Shown here: positions 39,172-48,893 of the stretch, piece by piece | Numbering within the stretch: position 1 is the first letter of the stretch | How the letters are laid out: every line of letters starts with the position of its first letter | Assembly: GCF_011030405.1 (NCBI RefSeq) | Contig: NZ_JAAJTJ010000027.1 | Location: forward strand, 1-55,481 | Source: Parapedobacter sp. SGR-10 | GTDB lineage: Bacteria; Bacteroidota; Bacteroidia; Sphingobacteriales; Sphingobacteriaceae | Direction: 5' to 3' | Length of the DNA stretch: 55,481 nucleotides | Program-made: the position numbers and the translations under genes | Notes under the pieces: model-generated | Databases searched by the model: none | What the model was told of the DNA's origin: nothing | What the model saw: the letters and a program-made list of their open reading frames with translations, nothing else

Positions 39172-41637
39172 ATGTACGCCAAACTTGTATTTTTCATCCT
39201 TATCCTATTTCCTTTTTATTCCTTTTCCCAAAATGGATCGCTAAAAGCTATTATCGTAGACAGCGCCCAAGCCCCAATTGTAGGTGCGAGCGTAGCCTTG
39301 CTCAGCTCTAAGACAGGCGCTTACCTGAGAGGAACACAATCCTTGGGCAAAGGACAGGTCAGCATAGACAACATATCGCCGGGAACATATACATTCAAAG
39401 TGTCTTATGTGGGCATGTCGGATATCATCCGGGAAAACATCCGCATCGGGGCTGGCAAGACCTTGGATATGGGTACAGTGACACTGATTCCGATAGGAAA
39501 GGAACTGGGTGAAGTCGTCGTACAGGGACGGTTGCCGGATCTGCAATTGGACATCGACAAAAAAGTATTTGATGTATCACAGAGTATGGTGAGTATCGGC
39601 GGAACAGCTGAAGATGTGTTGGGCAATGTTCCTACGCTACAGGTAGACGCCGACGGATCGGTGAGTCTGCGTGGATCTACCGGAGTCCGTATCCTGATCA
39701 ACGGCAAAGAATCGGCTATGGCCGGAAGCGATATCAGCAAACTATTGCAGTCCCTACCGGCCGAGGCCGTATCCAAGGTGGAGATCATGACCAACCCATC
39801 CGCCAAATACGATGCCGAAGGACAATCCGGTATTGTCAACATCGTACTGAAAAAAAATGTATTGACAGGTTTTAACGGTACGGTAAACGCTTCTATAGGC
39901 AATTATGACAACTATACGATCGGGACATCACTCAATTACAGAGACAACAAATTCAATTATTTCGGGACATACAACTTTAACAACCGTAACAGTTTCGGAG
40001 AATCTTCGGTGACGAATACCCAACGGATAGACGGTGTCGTGACCGATGCAAGCGAAATCACCCACACCCATTCAGAGACGTTCAGAAAAGGAAGAAATCA
40101 TTCTTTTCGTATTGGTGCCGATTATTTTGCAACAGAAAAAACAAATTTCAGTCTAGGATCAAATTTCAGTATCCGTGACAACGACAGAGGCGCAGACCTA
40201 CTTTATCGTTACATCAACTTACCGGAATTGGGTACAGAAAGCCCACGCACCTCCCGACAGTCCGAACAGGATTTTGGATACGACCTCACACTGGATTTTA
40301 GGCAGGCCCTACGCAGAAAAGGCGAAGAGATCACGGCAAACATCACCTTTGGGGATGACAGGGAAGACGGAATAAATGACTACCTACAGACTTTTGACAA
40401 TGGTCGTTTCCGTGAGGAGCGCAAAAACCAAACGAGTGAACGGGGGAAGAATTGGAATTTTCAGTTGGACTATGTATTGCCTTTGGGCGACAACCACAAG
40501 TTTGAGGCAGGCTATAGGACGATATTGAGAAATTCGGACGAAAGCCAATATTCGGACACCTTATCCCAGGATGGGAATTTCAAGCCGGATTTTGACGTGA
40601 GCAATGATTTTGAGATGCAGAGTGCTGTACATGCCTTGTACGTGAATTACCAAAGAATGCTGACGGAAAGACTGGGTATGCAGGTCGGACTACGCGCTGA
40701 GGATGCCTTTTTGCACACGGTCTACGCCAGTTTGGATCCTAATGTATCTACCGAACCCGGCAATCTGGACTATTTTCGGGTATATCCCAGTGCTTTTTTG
40801 TCCTATAAGGTCAATAAAGAAGGTGATAAGGTACAGTTGAGCTATACACGCCGTGTACAACGTCCAAGGGGGCGACAGGTCAATCCTTTTGTCAATATGT
40901 CCGATGCCACCAACCTAAGGCAAGGAAATCCAGAACTCATGCCTGAAGATATCCATGCAATAGAGCTTGGTTTTGCCAAAACCTACGAGAAATGGAATTT
41001 TGTGACCTCGGCTTACTACAGACGTGTGAATGACATGACACAACCTATTCAATATGATATCGATGATCCTATCGTCGAAAAATATCTGGAGGACAAGAAT
41101 GCAACTTTCAGCCGTTGGCAGAATGTGGGTAATCGCAACAGTACAGGTATAGAAGTGGTGGCCAAAGTCAACCTATTCCGTTGGTGGGACATGACTGCCA
41201 ATGTCAATATGTTTTACAGCAACTTGATCCCATACACAGAATTTGATATAGCAAGGCCCGAAAATTTTGCATGGAATACCAATGTCACGACAAATGTCCG
41301 TTTCAACTCCACCTTGTCCGCCCAAGTGAAAGGAGATTACCGAGCACCAATGAAAACCTTGCAAGGACAAATGAAATCCATGTCCGGCGTGGATTTGGCA
41401 GTACGACAGGATGTTCTGAAAGGCAAAGGCAGTGTAGTATTCAATGTAAGAGACGTTTTTGACAACAGAAGGTTTGGCATAGAGACCTTACTGCCGACCC
41501 GACATATTGAGAATGACATGCGCTGGTCGAGACGCATGTTCAATCTTTCGTTCTCCTACCGTTTTGGCACGCAAGACAACTCCAAAAATAAAAGAAGAAA
41601 TAATATGTCCAGCGATGATGCAGGTGTAGAGTATTAG
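39172..41637 (+). CDS. TonB-dependent receptor with carboxypeptidase-regulatory-like N terminus
   Basis: The 821-residue outer-membrane protein has a signal peptide (residues 1-20, YSFSQ), a carboxypeptidase-D-like beta-sandwich (about 21-115), a plug domain (about 120-225; includes DVLGNVPTLQVDADGSVSLRG and SAKYDAEGQSGIVNIVLKKN) and a 22-strand type barrel ending FSYRFGTQDN. This is the outer-membrane beta-barrel family protein type common in Bacteroidota and not SusC. The substrate cannot be inferred; no SusD partner or iron regulator is adjacent. It is 88 bp from the SAM hydrolase gene and may have its own promoter. Confidence 0.92.
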   Translation: MYAKLVFFILILFPFYSFSQNGSLKAIIVDSAQAPIVGASVALLSSKTGAYLRGTQSLGKGQVSIDNISPGTYTFKVSYVGMSDIIRENIRIGAGKTLDMGTVTLIPIGKELGEVVVQGRLPDLQLDIDKKVFDVSQSMVSIGGTAEDVLGNVPTLQVDADGSVSLRGSTGVRILINGKESAMAGSDISKLLQSLPAEAVSKVEIMTNPSAKYDAEGQSGIVNIVLKKNVLTGFNGTVNASIGNYDNYTIGTSLNYRDNKFNYFGTYNFNNRNSFGESSVTNTQRIDGVVTDASEITHTHSETFRKGRNHSFRIGADYFATEKTNFSLGSNFSIRDNDRGADLLYRYINLPELGTESPRTSRQSEQDFGYDLTLDFRQALRRKGEEITANITFGDDREDGINDYLQTFDNGRFREERKNQTSERGKNWNFQLDYVLPLGDNHKFEAGYRTILRNSDESQYSDTLSQDGNFKPDFDVSNDFEMQSAVHALYVNYQRMLTERLGMQVGLRAEDAFLHTVYASLDPNVSTEPGNLDYFRVYPSAFLSYKVNKEGDKVQLSYTRRVQRPRGRQVNPFVNMSDATNLRQGNPELMPEDIHAIELGFAKTYEKWNFVTSAYYRRVNDMTQPIQYDIDDPIVEKYLEDKNATFSRWQNVGNRNSTGIEVVAKVNLFRWWDMTANVNMFYSNLIPYTEFDIARPENFAWNTNVTTNVRFNSTLSAQVKGDYRAPMKTLQGQMKSMSGVDLAVRQDVLKGKGSVVFNVRDVFDNRRFGIETLLPTRHIENDMRWSRRMFNLSFSYRFGTQDNSKNKRRNNMSSDDAGVEY

Positions 41638-41756
41638 GGAGCAACTGATCGGATATATTGTTTGGTAATGAAACCCCATTGTGCATTATATGCGTTTTTT
41701 TATTTGCTTTTAAACGAAATGCCTTAACTTGCATCTAATCGTGAAAACATAGATAC

Positions 41757-42365
41757 ATGAAAAACACCTTGTTGTTCAAAATCGTTGTGTTGCTCTTTTG
41801 TCTGTCCCCTATGGGTGGGACCATGGCCAATATAAGTCTGGACACAGATACTTCGCTCTTCGAAAACCAACGGAAACGTGTAAATTTTCTGTTGGAAGAA
41901 CGTAGCAGGAAATTTGGCGAATATGATCAATCTCTTCAGGAGAAGACCGGTATTTTCGGGCTTTTCAAGACAAAGGCCGATATGCAGAAATCTATTGACA
42001 TCCTTCAGGCGATCGCCATCACCGACAACAATATCTTTCTGGAAACCCGTAAGCTCCTTGATCTGAAAGATACCGAACGTGAACATTTTCAACGCATGGC
42101 AAAGGAATTTGACGCACAGGTCACGGCCTACATGAAGACTGTCTCCAAACTACAGGAGGAAAATGACAGCTTGCGTCTCAAGATCAAGGAATTGGAACAG
42201 GAGGAACACAGTAGCGGAGTCATATTCTATGTTCTTGGGCTGGTATTTATTGGCTTACTTATCGTCATATACCTGCTCTATAAGAAACTGCATCCCAAAA
42301 CACCGCAAAACACCTCTTACGTCATCAGCCAATCCGATCCGAATAAGGAGAAGGATGAAGCGTGA
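41757..42365 (+). CDS. secreted coiled-coil membrane-anchored protein of unknown function
   Basis: I do not recognise a family. The 202-residue protein has a signal peptide (about residues 1-25), a charged helical region and a coiled coil (about 100-150, with heptad-like VSKLQEENDSLRLKIKELEQEE). A membrane helix (about 155-175) is followed by a short basic tail. The coiled coil therefore faces the periplasm and the tail the cytoplasm, if the signal is cleaved. It lies between a TonB receptor and an ABC exporter gene that has its own promoter. Confidence 0.75.
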   Translation: MKNTLLFKIVVLLFCLSPMGGTMANISLDTDTSLFENQRKRVNFLLEERSRKFGEYDQSLQEKTGIFGLFKTKADMQKSIDILQAIAITDNNIFLETRKLLDLKDTEREHFQRMAKEFDAQVTAYMKTVSKLQEENDSLRLKIKELEQEEHSSGVIFYVLGLVFIGLLIVIYLLYKKLHPKTPQNTSYVISQSDPNKEKDEA

Positions 42366-42419
42366 TCGACATCCCACATAGTGCACACATCTCACATGTG
42401 ACCAAAAAATTGACTTTAC

Positions 42420-42454
42420 TTTGATATGAAGCCCTATGGATATGTGTACCTTTG
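42420..42454 (+). promoter_or_regulatory. promoter for ABC exporter gene
   Basis: TTTG at 42420-42423 and TACCTTTG at 42447-42454 are spaced by 23 bp, within the Bacteroidota range. The ATG at 42486 follows 32 bp later. Confidence 0.6.
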
Positions 42455-42485
42455 CTCGTTGTAGATCAATAGTTGCAGTACATAG

Positions 42486-44321
42486 ATGGCTAGACCAAGA
42501 TTGAATAGTAGTGATTCGCATTCGGAAGATTTACCGAAGCCTAAGATAAACAAAGTCTTAATCCAAAAAGCTTCCCAAATCTTCTCCTACCTCAAACCTT
42601 ATAGAGTTAGGTTTGGGATAGGTATGTTGTTTCTGATTTTGTCCAGCTTGACCATGTTGACTTTTCCTGCCTTGTTAGGTGCTATGATAGACGCCGCTCA
42701 AGGAAAGAAAACATATCCTTGGCTATCCGATAGCCTGGTATTCATTGGAAGCCTATCCCTCAGCATCCTGTTCTTTCAATCTATCCTCTCTTTTTTCCGA
42801 ATCCGCATCTTTGTGGAAATAGCCGAAAAAACATTAGCCAATATCCGCAAGGATTCCTATCTCAAACTCATTACCCTGCCTGTGGATTTTTTCTCCAACA
42901 GGCGTGTGGGCGAACTCAATAGCCGCCTTTCGGCAGACCTTTCACAGATCCAGGATACCATGACCACCACACTGGCTGAGATCATCCGGCAATCGATCAG
43001 CTTATGCTTTGGTGTAGCTTTGCTCATTTTTGTCTCTCCCAAATTGGCCTTGATGAATCTATGCATATTGCCGATCATGATCGTGGTAGCTTTGTTTTTC
43101 GGCAGGTTCATCCGAAAGCTGTCCAAACAAACACAGGACCAACTGGCCGATTCCAACAGCATTGTGCAGGAAACATTATTGGGAATCAGTAATGTCAAAG
43201 CTTTTGTCAACGAATATTTTGAAGCACAACGCTATAACCATAAGTTGAATACTGCCGTAAAACTCGCCGTACGCGGAGCAACATTCCGCGGTATATTCGC
43301 CTCCTTTATTATTTTTTGCATTTTTGGCGCAGTGATTACCGTGATCTGGTATGGTGCGACATTGGTTTCTGCCGGCGAAATTTCGGTTGGGGATCTGACG
43401 ACATACATACTTTATTCCATGTTTGTGGCAGGTTCTATGGGTAGCTTTCCCGAGCTATATGCCGGTATCCAACGGGCTTTGGGCGCAAGTGAAAGGGTAA
43501 TCGAGATATTGAACGAAAAGTCGGAAGATATCCAGGTCGCGGAGGAGGACAAAGTCATCGGCAAACGTATACAAGGCAAGCTGACTTTTGAAGATGTAGC
43601 TTTTGCCTACCCTACCCGCAGCGACGTACAGACATTAAAAAACATTTCCTTCACAGTAGATGCCGGTCAAAAAGTAGCTATAGTCGGCCCTAGTGGCACA
43701 GGGAAGTCTACTATCGCATCACTTATCCTACAATTCTACCGACCACAACAAGGGATTATCTATTATGATGATGAGCCTGCATATTCCTATAGTTTGACCG
43801 ACATCCGAAATCAAGTCGCTATCGTCCCGCAGGATGTGCTGCTGTTTGGTGGAACGATTCGGGAAAATATCAACTATGGCAAACTTGAAGCCAATGCCGA
43901 AAGCGTGGTTGAAGCCGCGAAAAGAGCCAATGCACATGAGTTTATCATGAGCTTTCCGGACGGATACGATACAATCGTCGGCGAAAGAGGGGTAAAACTT
44001 TCCGGCGGACAGCGTCAACGTATCGCCATTGCACGCGCACTCCTAAAAGATCCTGCCATCCTTATATTGGACGAGGCGACTTCTTCATTGGACTCCGAAT
44101 CAGAACGTCTCGTGCAGGAAGCTTTGGAAGAATTGATGAAAGGACGGACCTCCATTATCATTGCACACCGCCTTTCCACGATCAAAAATGCCGACAATAT
44201 CCTGGTCATCGAAGACGGAAAAGTAGTAGATAGCGGAAACCATATTGACCTCTTGACAAAAGGTAGTGGATTGTACCACTATTTGTACACATTACAGTCG
44301 TCCCAAAAATTAGAAAGTTAA
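42486..44321 (+). CDS. ABC exporter, MsbA-like (membrane domain fused to ATPase)
   Basis: The 611-residue half-transporter has six membrane helices (about residues 40-335) and a nucleotide-binding domain with Walker A GPSGTGKST, signature LSGGQRQR, Walker B ILILDEATSSLD and switch histidine IIAHRLST. Length and order match lipid or drug exporters of the MsbA type. The substrate is not determined by sequence; lipid A or other lipids are plausible in this phylum. It has its own promoter and no partner gene, so it should act as a homodimer. Confidence 0.93.
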   Translation: MARPRLNSSDSHSEDLPKPKINKVLIQKASQIFSYLKPYRVRFGIGMLFLILSSLTMLTFPALLGAMIDAAQGKKTYPWLSDSLVFIGSLSLSILFFQSILSFFRIRIFVEIAEKTLANIRKDSYLKLITLPVDFFSNRRVGELNSRLSADLSQIQDTMTTTLAEIIRQSISLCFGVALLIFVSPKLALMNLCILPIMIVVALFFGRFIRKLSKQTQDQLADSNSIVQETLLGISNVKAFVNEYFEAQRYNHKLNTAVKLAVRGATFRGIFASFIIFCIFGAVITVIWYGATLVSAGEISVGDLTTYILYSMFVAGSMGSFPELYAGIQRALGASERVIEILNEKSEDIQVAEEDKVIGKRIQGKLTFEDVAFAYPTRSDVQTLKNISFTVDAGQKVAIVGPSGTGKSTIASLILQFYRPQQGIIYYDDEPAYSYSLTDIRNQVAIVPQDVLLFGGTIRENINYGKLEANAESVVEAAKRANAHEFIMSFPDGYDTIVGERGVKLSGGQRQRIAIARALLKDPAILILDEATSSLDSESERLVQEALEELMKGRTSIIIAHRLSTIKNADNILVIEDGKVVDSGNHIDLLTKGSGLYHYLYTLQSSQKLES

Positions 44322-44414
44322 ATTCTTGTTAATTTAACTTTCCTTAAAACCTTTTGGAATGACAGTTGTTTGCAATGTATAGACTAGGGTAAAACTTTAA
44401 AAAATATTTATATC

Positions 44415-44789
44415 ATGAAAAATAAAAACGGATTGGTAGCCTTCGCCTTGTTGGGCTTAGCAGCAGGAGCAGCAGCGTATTACCTGTTAAACACAGAAGA
44501 TGGCAAGAGACAATTGGACAAGGCAAATTGTGGTATCAAAAACTTGACCAAATCCCTAAAAGAGCTATCTAAAAAAGAAGCCAAAAAGGCAGCAAAATTA
44601 GCCAAATCGGCGAAAGAAGACTTGGAAGCATTAAAGTCTCGTGCAAAAGACATGGGAAAAACTGCAGTGGATAAGGTAGCAGACAAAACAAACGATTTGG
44701 CACAAAAAGCAGCGAGCACGGCCAACAAGATTGCCAGCAAAACCGAAGAGATTGCTGCAAAAGCAAAATCGGAAATTTCCAATGCTTAA
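44415..44789 (+). CDS. YtxH-like small membrane-anchored protein
   Basis: The 124-residue protein has one N-terminal membrane helix (about 7-26, LVAFALLGLAAGAAAYYLL) and a long Lys/Ala-rich amphipathic helix (KKAAKLAKSAKEDL and similar). This fits YtxH/general-stress-type proteins seen in many bacteria. The pattern resembles LEA-like helices that may protect membranes or proteins, which is inference. It is transcribed alone; a hairpin follows at 44812-44862. Confidence 0.8.
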   Translation: MKNKNGLVAFALLGLAAGAAAYYLLNTEDGKRQLDKANCGIKNLTKSLKELSKKEAKKAAKLAKSAKEDLEALKSRAKDMGKTAVDKVADKTNDLAQKAASTANKIASKTEEIAAKAKSEISNA

Positions 44790-44811
44790 TAAGAAATAAC
44801 ATCTATATAAT

Positions 44812-44862
44812 AAAGGCTGTCTCCTATGTTTGTTGTAAGCAAATGTAGGAGACCAGCCCTTT
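44812..44862 (+). terminator. hairpin after the YtxH-like gene
   Basis: GGCTGTCTCCTA pairs with TAGGAGACCAGCC (one bulge) around a 25-base loop that pairs further, followed by a short T-rich stretch. It is a likely terminator separating this gene from ccmB. Confidence 0.65.
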
Positions 44863-44887
44863 CCCATAAAAGAACCCTGCAAAATCG

Positions 44888-44895
44888 TATCTTTG
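44888..44895 (+). promoter_or_regulatory. -7 box for ccmB operon
   Basis: TATCTTTG matches TAnnTTTG and ends 7 bp before the ccmB ATG, so the transcript would be almost leaderless. No clear -33 box. Confidence 0.45.
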
Positions 44896-44902
44896 CATAC
44901 GG

Positions 44903-45562
44903 ATGAGTCTGTTGCAGCAAATAAAATCATTGATCGTCAAAGACCTGACTTTGGAATGGCGTTCGAAGTACGCCATCAACGGTGTACTTCTTTATGTGGT
45001 ATCCACCGTATTTGTATGTTATCAAGCCTTTAAGTCTGTCGACACCGTTATCTGGAATGCCTTATTCTGGATTATTTTGCTTTTTGCCTCCATCAATGCA
45101 ATCAGCCGATCCTTCGTACAGGAAAGTCCCGCAAGGCAACTGTACTACTACAGTATAGCAAGCCCCAAATCCATCATCCTCTCCAAAATCATATACAACA
45201 TCCTCCTGATGGTTTTTCTGTCGGCCATAGCCTATTTGGTCTATTCGCTGATCTTCAAAAATCCGGTAGGCGATCCGTTGCTATATCTACTTGCCGTACT
45301 GTTGGGCAGTATTAGTTTTGCAACAGTATTCACGATGGTATCCGGCATCAGTTCCAAAACAGGCAACAATAGTACGATCATGGCCATACTCTCTTTTCCG
45401 GTGATCATCCCTTTGCTGATCGTCTTGATCAAACTCTCGCATCAAGCATTGGAAGGAGCCGACAGAGCAAGTAGTTATGGCGAAATCGGTGTACTGTTGG
45501 CAATAAATATGATTACGATTACCATTTCTTTATTGTTATTTCCTTACCTTTGGAGGGACTAA
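44903..45562 (+). CDS. ccmB: heme exporter protein CcmB
   Basis: The 219-residue inner-membrane protein has six hydrophobic helices and the CcmB pattern, including KDLTLEWRSKYAINGVLLYVVST at the N terminus and SFVQESPARQLYYYSIASP. It works with the CcmA ATPase and CcmC to release holo-CcmE for cytochrome c maturation. ccmC follows 13 bp later. ccmA is not present in the window. Confidence 0.92.
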   Translation: MSLLQQIKSLIVKDLTLEWRSKYAINGVLLYVVSTVFVCYQAFKSVDTVIWNALFWIILLFASINAISRSFVQESPARQLYYYSIASPKSIILSKIIYNILLMVFLSAIAYLVYSLIFKNPVGDPLLYLLAVLLGSISFATVFTMVSGISSKTGNNSTIMAILSFPVIIPLLIVLIKLSHQALEGADRASSYGEIGVLLAINMITITISLLLFPYLWRD

Positions 45563-45575
45563 AAAACAGGATTTG

Positions 45576-46241
45576 ATGAGAAAAATCTGGTGGAAAATAT
45601 TAGCGGCAAGTTTTGTATGCATTTCTATAGTCGCTGGTTTCATTGGACCGGTACCAGAGCTACCGATCTTGAACGAAACTATCCGCAATGTGTACTTTCA
45701 CGTACCAATGTGGTTTGCTATGATCACACTATACACCATATCCATGGTCTATAGCGTTAAGTATCTCAGCAGTGGCAAGGTTGAATTTGACACTATCGCG
45801 GTAGAAGCCGTGAATACAGGTATCGTTTTTTGCTTCTTAGGGCTTCTGACCGGTATGCAATGGGCCAACATCACCTGGGGCGACCCTTGGCCGAATGATC
45901 CCAAGCTCAACGGCTCGGCCATAGCCACCTTGATGTACCTGGCCTATCTGGTCTTGCGCAATGCCCTCGAAGAAGAGCAAAAAAGAGCTAAAATTTCAGC
46001 CGTCTATAACATATTTGCCTTTCCGATCATGGTTGTGCTCCTGTACATCCTCCCCAAGCTGACAGATTCCCTACATCCGGGAAGCGGAGGCAATTCGACC
46101 TTTGGCGATTTGGATATGGACAACTATATGCGGCCTGTATTTTACACTGCTGTTGCCGGATGGATACTCACCGGTGTATGGATATGTACACTCAGATACC
46201 GTATCCGCTTGATTGAAAACAAAAGAACTCAACTGTCCTAA
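45576..46241 (+). CDS. ccmC: heme exporter protein CcmC
   Basis: The 221-residue six-helix membrane protein handles heme for CcmE. It has the tryptophan-rich loop (MQWANITWGDPWPNDP) and flanking helices with conserved histidines (YFHVPMW near residue 40). ATG 45576 is preferred to the TTG directly before it. It is tightly linked with ccmB and with a CcmD-like gene. Confidence 0.92.
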   Translation: MRKIWWKILAASFVCISIVAGFIGPVPELPILNETIRNVYFHVPMWFAMITLYTISMVYSVKYLSSGKVEFDTIAVEAVNTGIVFCFLGLLTGMQWANITWGDPWPNDPKLNGSAIATLMYLAYLVLRNALEEEQKRAKISAVYNIFAFPIMVVLLYILPKLTDSLHPGSGGNSTFGDLDMDNYMRPVFYTAVAGWILTGVWICTLRYRIRLIENKRTQLS

Positions 46242-46245
46242 CATC

Positions 46246-46455
46246 ATGAAAAAAATATTTTTGAGCACATCTTTTCTATTTCTGTCGTTGCTTTCAGCTT
46301 TTGCACAGTCTAATGGAGTGGAAATGGCCACAGGTTTGCGCAGCTCCGGCAAAATATGGGTCGTTGTGCTGGTCGTACTGACATTGTTTATCGGTATTTT
46401 TATTTACCTATTCACGATGGACAGACGTATTAAAAAACTCGAAAAAGACAAATAG
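46246..46455 (+). CDS. CcmD-like small membrane protein
   Basis: The 69-residue protein has an N-terminal signal-like helix and one membrane helix (about 32-55, VVLVVLTLFIGIFIYLF) with a basic cytoplasmic tail (DRRIKKLEKDK), as in CcmD-type proteins. It starts 5 bp after ccmC. The upstream extension from 46213 would overlap ccmC and is rejected. Confidence 0.75.
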   Translation: MKKIFLSTSFLFLSLLSAFAQSNGVEMATGLRSSGKIWVVVLVVLTLFIGIFIYLFTMDRRIKKLEKDK

Positions 46456-46488
46456 ACGAACAAGGACTTACAAAAAAATGTTTCCATA

Positions 46489-47472
46489 ATGATTATCAGT
46501 CAAAGTAGACAATTTACACCTGTTAATATCTTCTTGGTAACCGTTATTGGGGCAATCCTCTGTTTAGGTGCTTTTTTTCATTTGCCCCAGGATCTGACCC
46601 CTATCGTTCTTGAACCGGCGGTCAGTAATCTGACAGGTTTGGAAATCGGCAGCAACCTTTCTCCTGCTGCCAATGTGCTCGTCACCTTGGTACTCACACT
46701 AGCCCAAGCTTTTCTTCTGAACAGTGTGATCAATCATTTCAATTTTATGGGGAAGCCAAATTTCCTAACGGCACTCCTGTACATGACATTGGTCAGTCTG
46801 TTCCTACCTTTTCTGGTTCTCTCCCCGACATTGATATGCAATTTCATCACGATATGGATGGTATCCAAGCTATTCAATATCTATAAGCAGCCCGATGTCA
46901 AAGGATTAATGTTTGATTTGGGAATGATCATTGCCCTGGGTAGTTTGATCTACTTCCCGTTCATCGTCATGCTGCTGCTGCTATGGATCGCATTGATTAT
47001 ATTCAGACCATTCATCTGGCGGGAGTGGGTAACCCCAGTGCTGGGATTTACGATTATCTACTTTTTGATCGGTGTCATTTATTACTGGATAGATCGCTTT
47101 GATGAGTTTATAGCTATTTTCTCGCCCTTTACAAATTCTTTTCCCACGACGTTGCAAGTGGATATACACGACTATTTTGTAGGAATACCCATTGGTATTG
47201 CCATGATCATGTTCTTGTTTGTTCTCCAGGACCAATACTACCGAAGTGTCGTCCAGATACGGAAATCCTTTCAATTGCTGTTCTTTATGCTCCTGCTGAT
47301 CGTGGCTTCTTTCTATCTGAACGAAAAAATCACCATCAATCACTTTTTGTTGTGCGCCCCCCCCCTGTCCATATACCTTGCATTCTATTTCAGCCACGCC
47401 AAAACGAAATGGCTATACGAAACCCTTTATTTTATCATCATCCTGACCATTCTTTATTTTCAGTTTGTGTAG
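46489..47472 (+). CDS. DUF6427-like polytopic membrane protein
   Basis: The 327-residue protein has about nine membrane helices, a W-rich IFRPFIWREWVTPV loop, and otherwise no catalytic motif I can name. It fits a Bacteroidota-restricted membrane protein family (DUF6427, moderately sure). It begins 33 bp after the ccmD-like gene and may share its transcript. Function unknown. Confidence 0.65.
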   Translation: MIISQSRQFTPVNIFLVTVIGAILCLGAFFHLPQDLTPIVLEPAVSNLTGLEIGSNLSPAANVLVTLVLTLAQAFLLNSVINHFNFMGKPNFLTALLYMTLVSLFLPFLVLSPTLICNFITIWMVSKLFNIYKQPDVKGLMFDLGMIIALGSLIYFPFIVMLLLLWIALIIFRPFIWREWVTPVLGFTIIYFLIGVIYYWIDRFDEFIAIFSPFTNSFPTTLQVDIHDYFVGIPIGIAMIMFLFVLQDQYYRSVVQIRKSFQLLFFMLLLIVASFYLNEKITINHFLLCAPPLSIYLAFYFSHAKTKWLYETLYFIIILTILYFQFV

Positions 47473-47634
47473 AATGACCGTTAGAGTCTACAAATTCAAG
47501 CACACGTGACACGCGTGCACCTTTCTGCGACTGCACATATCAATCCTATAATTTTTCAAAAAAACAGGTAACAATATGTACATAACGTGGATATAATGAC
47601 AAACGATTTTAAAAACACATTAAATTCTACAGTC

Positions 47635-48621
47635 ATGAAAAAATTATCTACTATCAAATTATTTGTATTGGCAGGATTGATACTGGGAGCAGTCTCCTGC
47701 TCAAAGAACAATGGAGAAGACGTTTCACGTTTCGCACAGCCAAATGCCACAAGTTTTAAGGACATCAGGGCCAAAGCTTTGCAAGACCTCGTGCAGACCG
47801 AAACATTCAAAGCCGAAGACGGTATTGACTTTACATCGACAAAAGGTGTTAAGTTAAGAATCTGGGGCAATTGTCTGGAAGATCAGGCGGGTAATACTGT
47901 TTCGGGAGATGTCACACTGTCATTTGTCGAAATATACGACCGTGGGAACATGGTGGCGACCAACAAACCGCTGATGGGAATCAATGATGAAGGCAAGAAA
48001 GAACCCCTGGTGACCGGTGGTCAGTTTAATATCGAAGTAAAACAGGGTAATGAAACCTTATCTTCCGGTTGCTACTTCACGCTGGAGGTACCTGCAACCA
48101 ACACAGGCGGATTAGATCCCGGTATGACCTTGTGGAAAGGCAAAATCGATGCAAACGGTGACCTGGCATGGGAAGAAGACAAAGGGGGAGAAGGACAGGA
48201 ACGTCCGCTGAATCCGAATGAAGAGAATACCTCTTACGATATTTTCGGTCAAGAATTCGGTTGGGCAAATGTGGATCGCTTTATGAGTTATAGCGGCCCC
48301 AAAACCCAAATCAAGGTTACTGTACCCAACGGATACAATCATACTAATGCAGGCGTATTTTTAGCTTACGAGGATAGTCCTTATACATTAGCTCAGTTGG
48401 ATACATACGACACCGAAGGCAAGTTTTTCACCGAGCATTACGGTTTTGTTCCCGTCGGTCTGACAGTACACGTGATCTTCACGTCGGAAAGCAATGGACA
48501 GATCATCTACGCAATCAAACAGGTCACTGTCGCAGCCGGCTCGACGGTAGCGATCAGCGAAAATGATCTCAATACGACGACCAAAAACAACCTGGTCAGC
48601 CTGATCAATGCTTTGAATTAA
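47635..48621 (+). CDS. surface or periplasmic lipoprotein of unknown function
   Basis: The 328-residue protein has a lipoprotein signal with lipobox LGAVSC (lipidated Cys near residue 22) and a SKNNGED tail after it. The rest is soluble beta-rich sequence, and no family is recognised. ATG 47635 is chosen over an upstream ATG at 47587, which would place 16 residues ahead of the signal. It has its own strong terminator at 48651. Confidence 0.82.
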   Translation: MKKLSTIKLFVLAGLILGAVSCSKNNGEDVSRFAQPNATSFKDIRAKALQDLVQTETFKAEDGIDFTSTKGVKLRIWGNCLEDQAGNTVSGDVTLSFVEIYDRGNMVATNKPLMGINDEGKKEPLVTGGQFNIEVKQGNETLSSGCYFTLEVPATNTGGLDPGMTLWKGKIDANGDLAWEEDKGGEGQERPLNPNEENTSYDIFGQEFGWANVDRFMSYSGPKTQIKVTVPNGYNHTNAGVFLAYEDSPYTLAQLDTYDTEGKFFTEHYGFVPVGLTVHVIFTSESNGQIIYAIKQVTVAAGSTVAISENDLNTTTKNNLVSLINALN

Positions 48622-48650
48622 AAAGGTTCTTTTATATAGTGGTTTATTCT

Positions 48651-48680
48651 GCCCTGTCCGATTGTCGGACAGGGCCTTTT
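48651..48680 (+). terminator. rho-independent terminator after the lipoprotein gene
   Basis: Perfect 11 bp stem GCCCTGTCCGA with its complement, 3-base loop, then CTTTT. Confidence 0.9.
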
Positions 48681-48846
48681 AATACCCAACTACTTTAAAA
48701 CAAAGGATTAATTTTCCAAAAACATCCCATAAACAACTAAAAATCAAAACCTTAACCTTTTTTAACAAAATGAACCTACGGAATACTTAAAAAATGGATA
48801 GCTTTGTACCGAAAAAAGCAAAAAATCAATACAAATAGATTTATAC

Positions 48847-48874
48847 TTTGCCAACTCAGATAAGTTTACTTTTG
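48847..48874 (+). promoter_or_regulatory. promoter for the barrel/lptC pair
   Basis: TTTG at 48847-48850 and TACTTTTG at 48867-48874, 16 bp apart, 20 bp upstream of the ATG at 48894. Confidence 0.5.
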
Positions 48875-48893
48875 GTAGCTGAATTAAGATTAT

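Noticed and set aside
38769..39197. 142-codon minus-strand ORF opposite the SAM hydrolase gene
   Set aside because: It is antisense to a clear DUF62 gene and overlaps the divergent start of the TonB receptor gene.
46213..46455. Longer N terminus for the CcmD-like protein
   Set aside because: It would overlap ccmC and precede the signal-like helix; ATG 46246 fits better.
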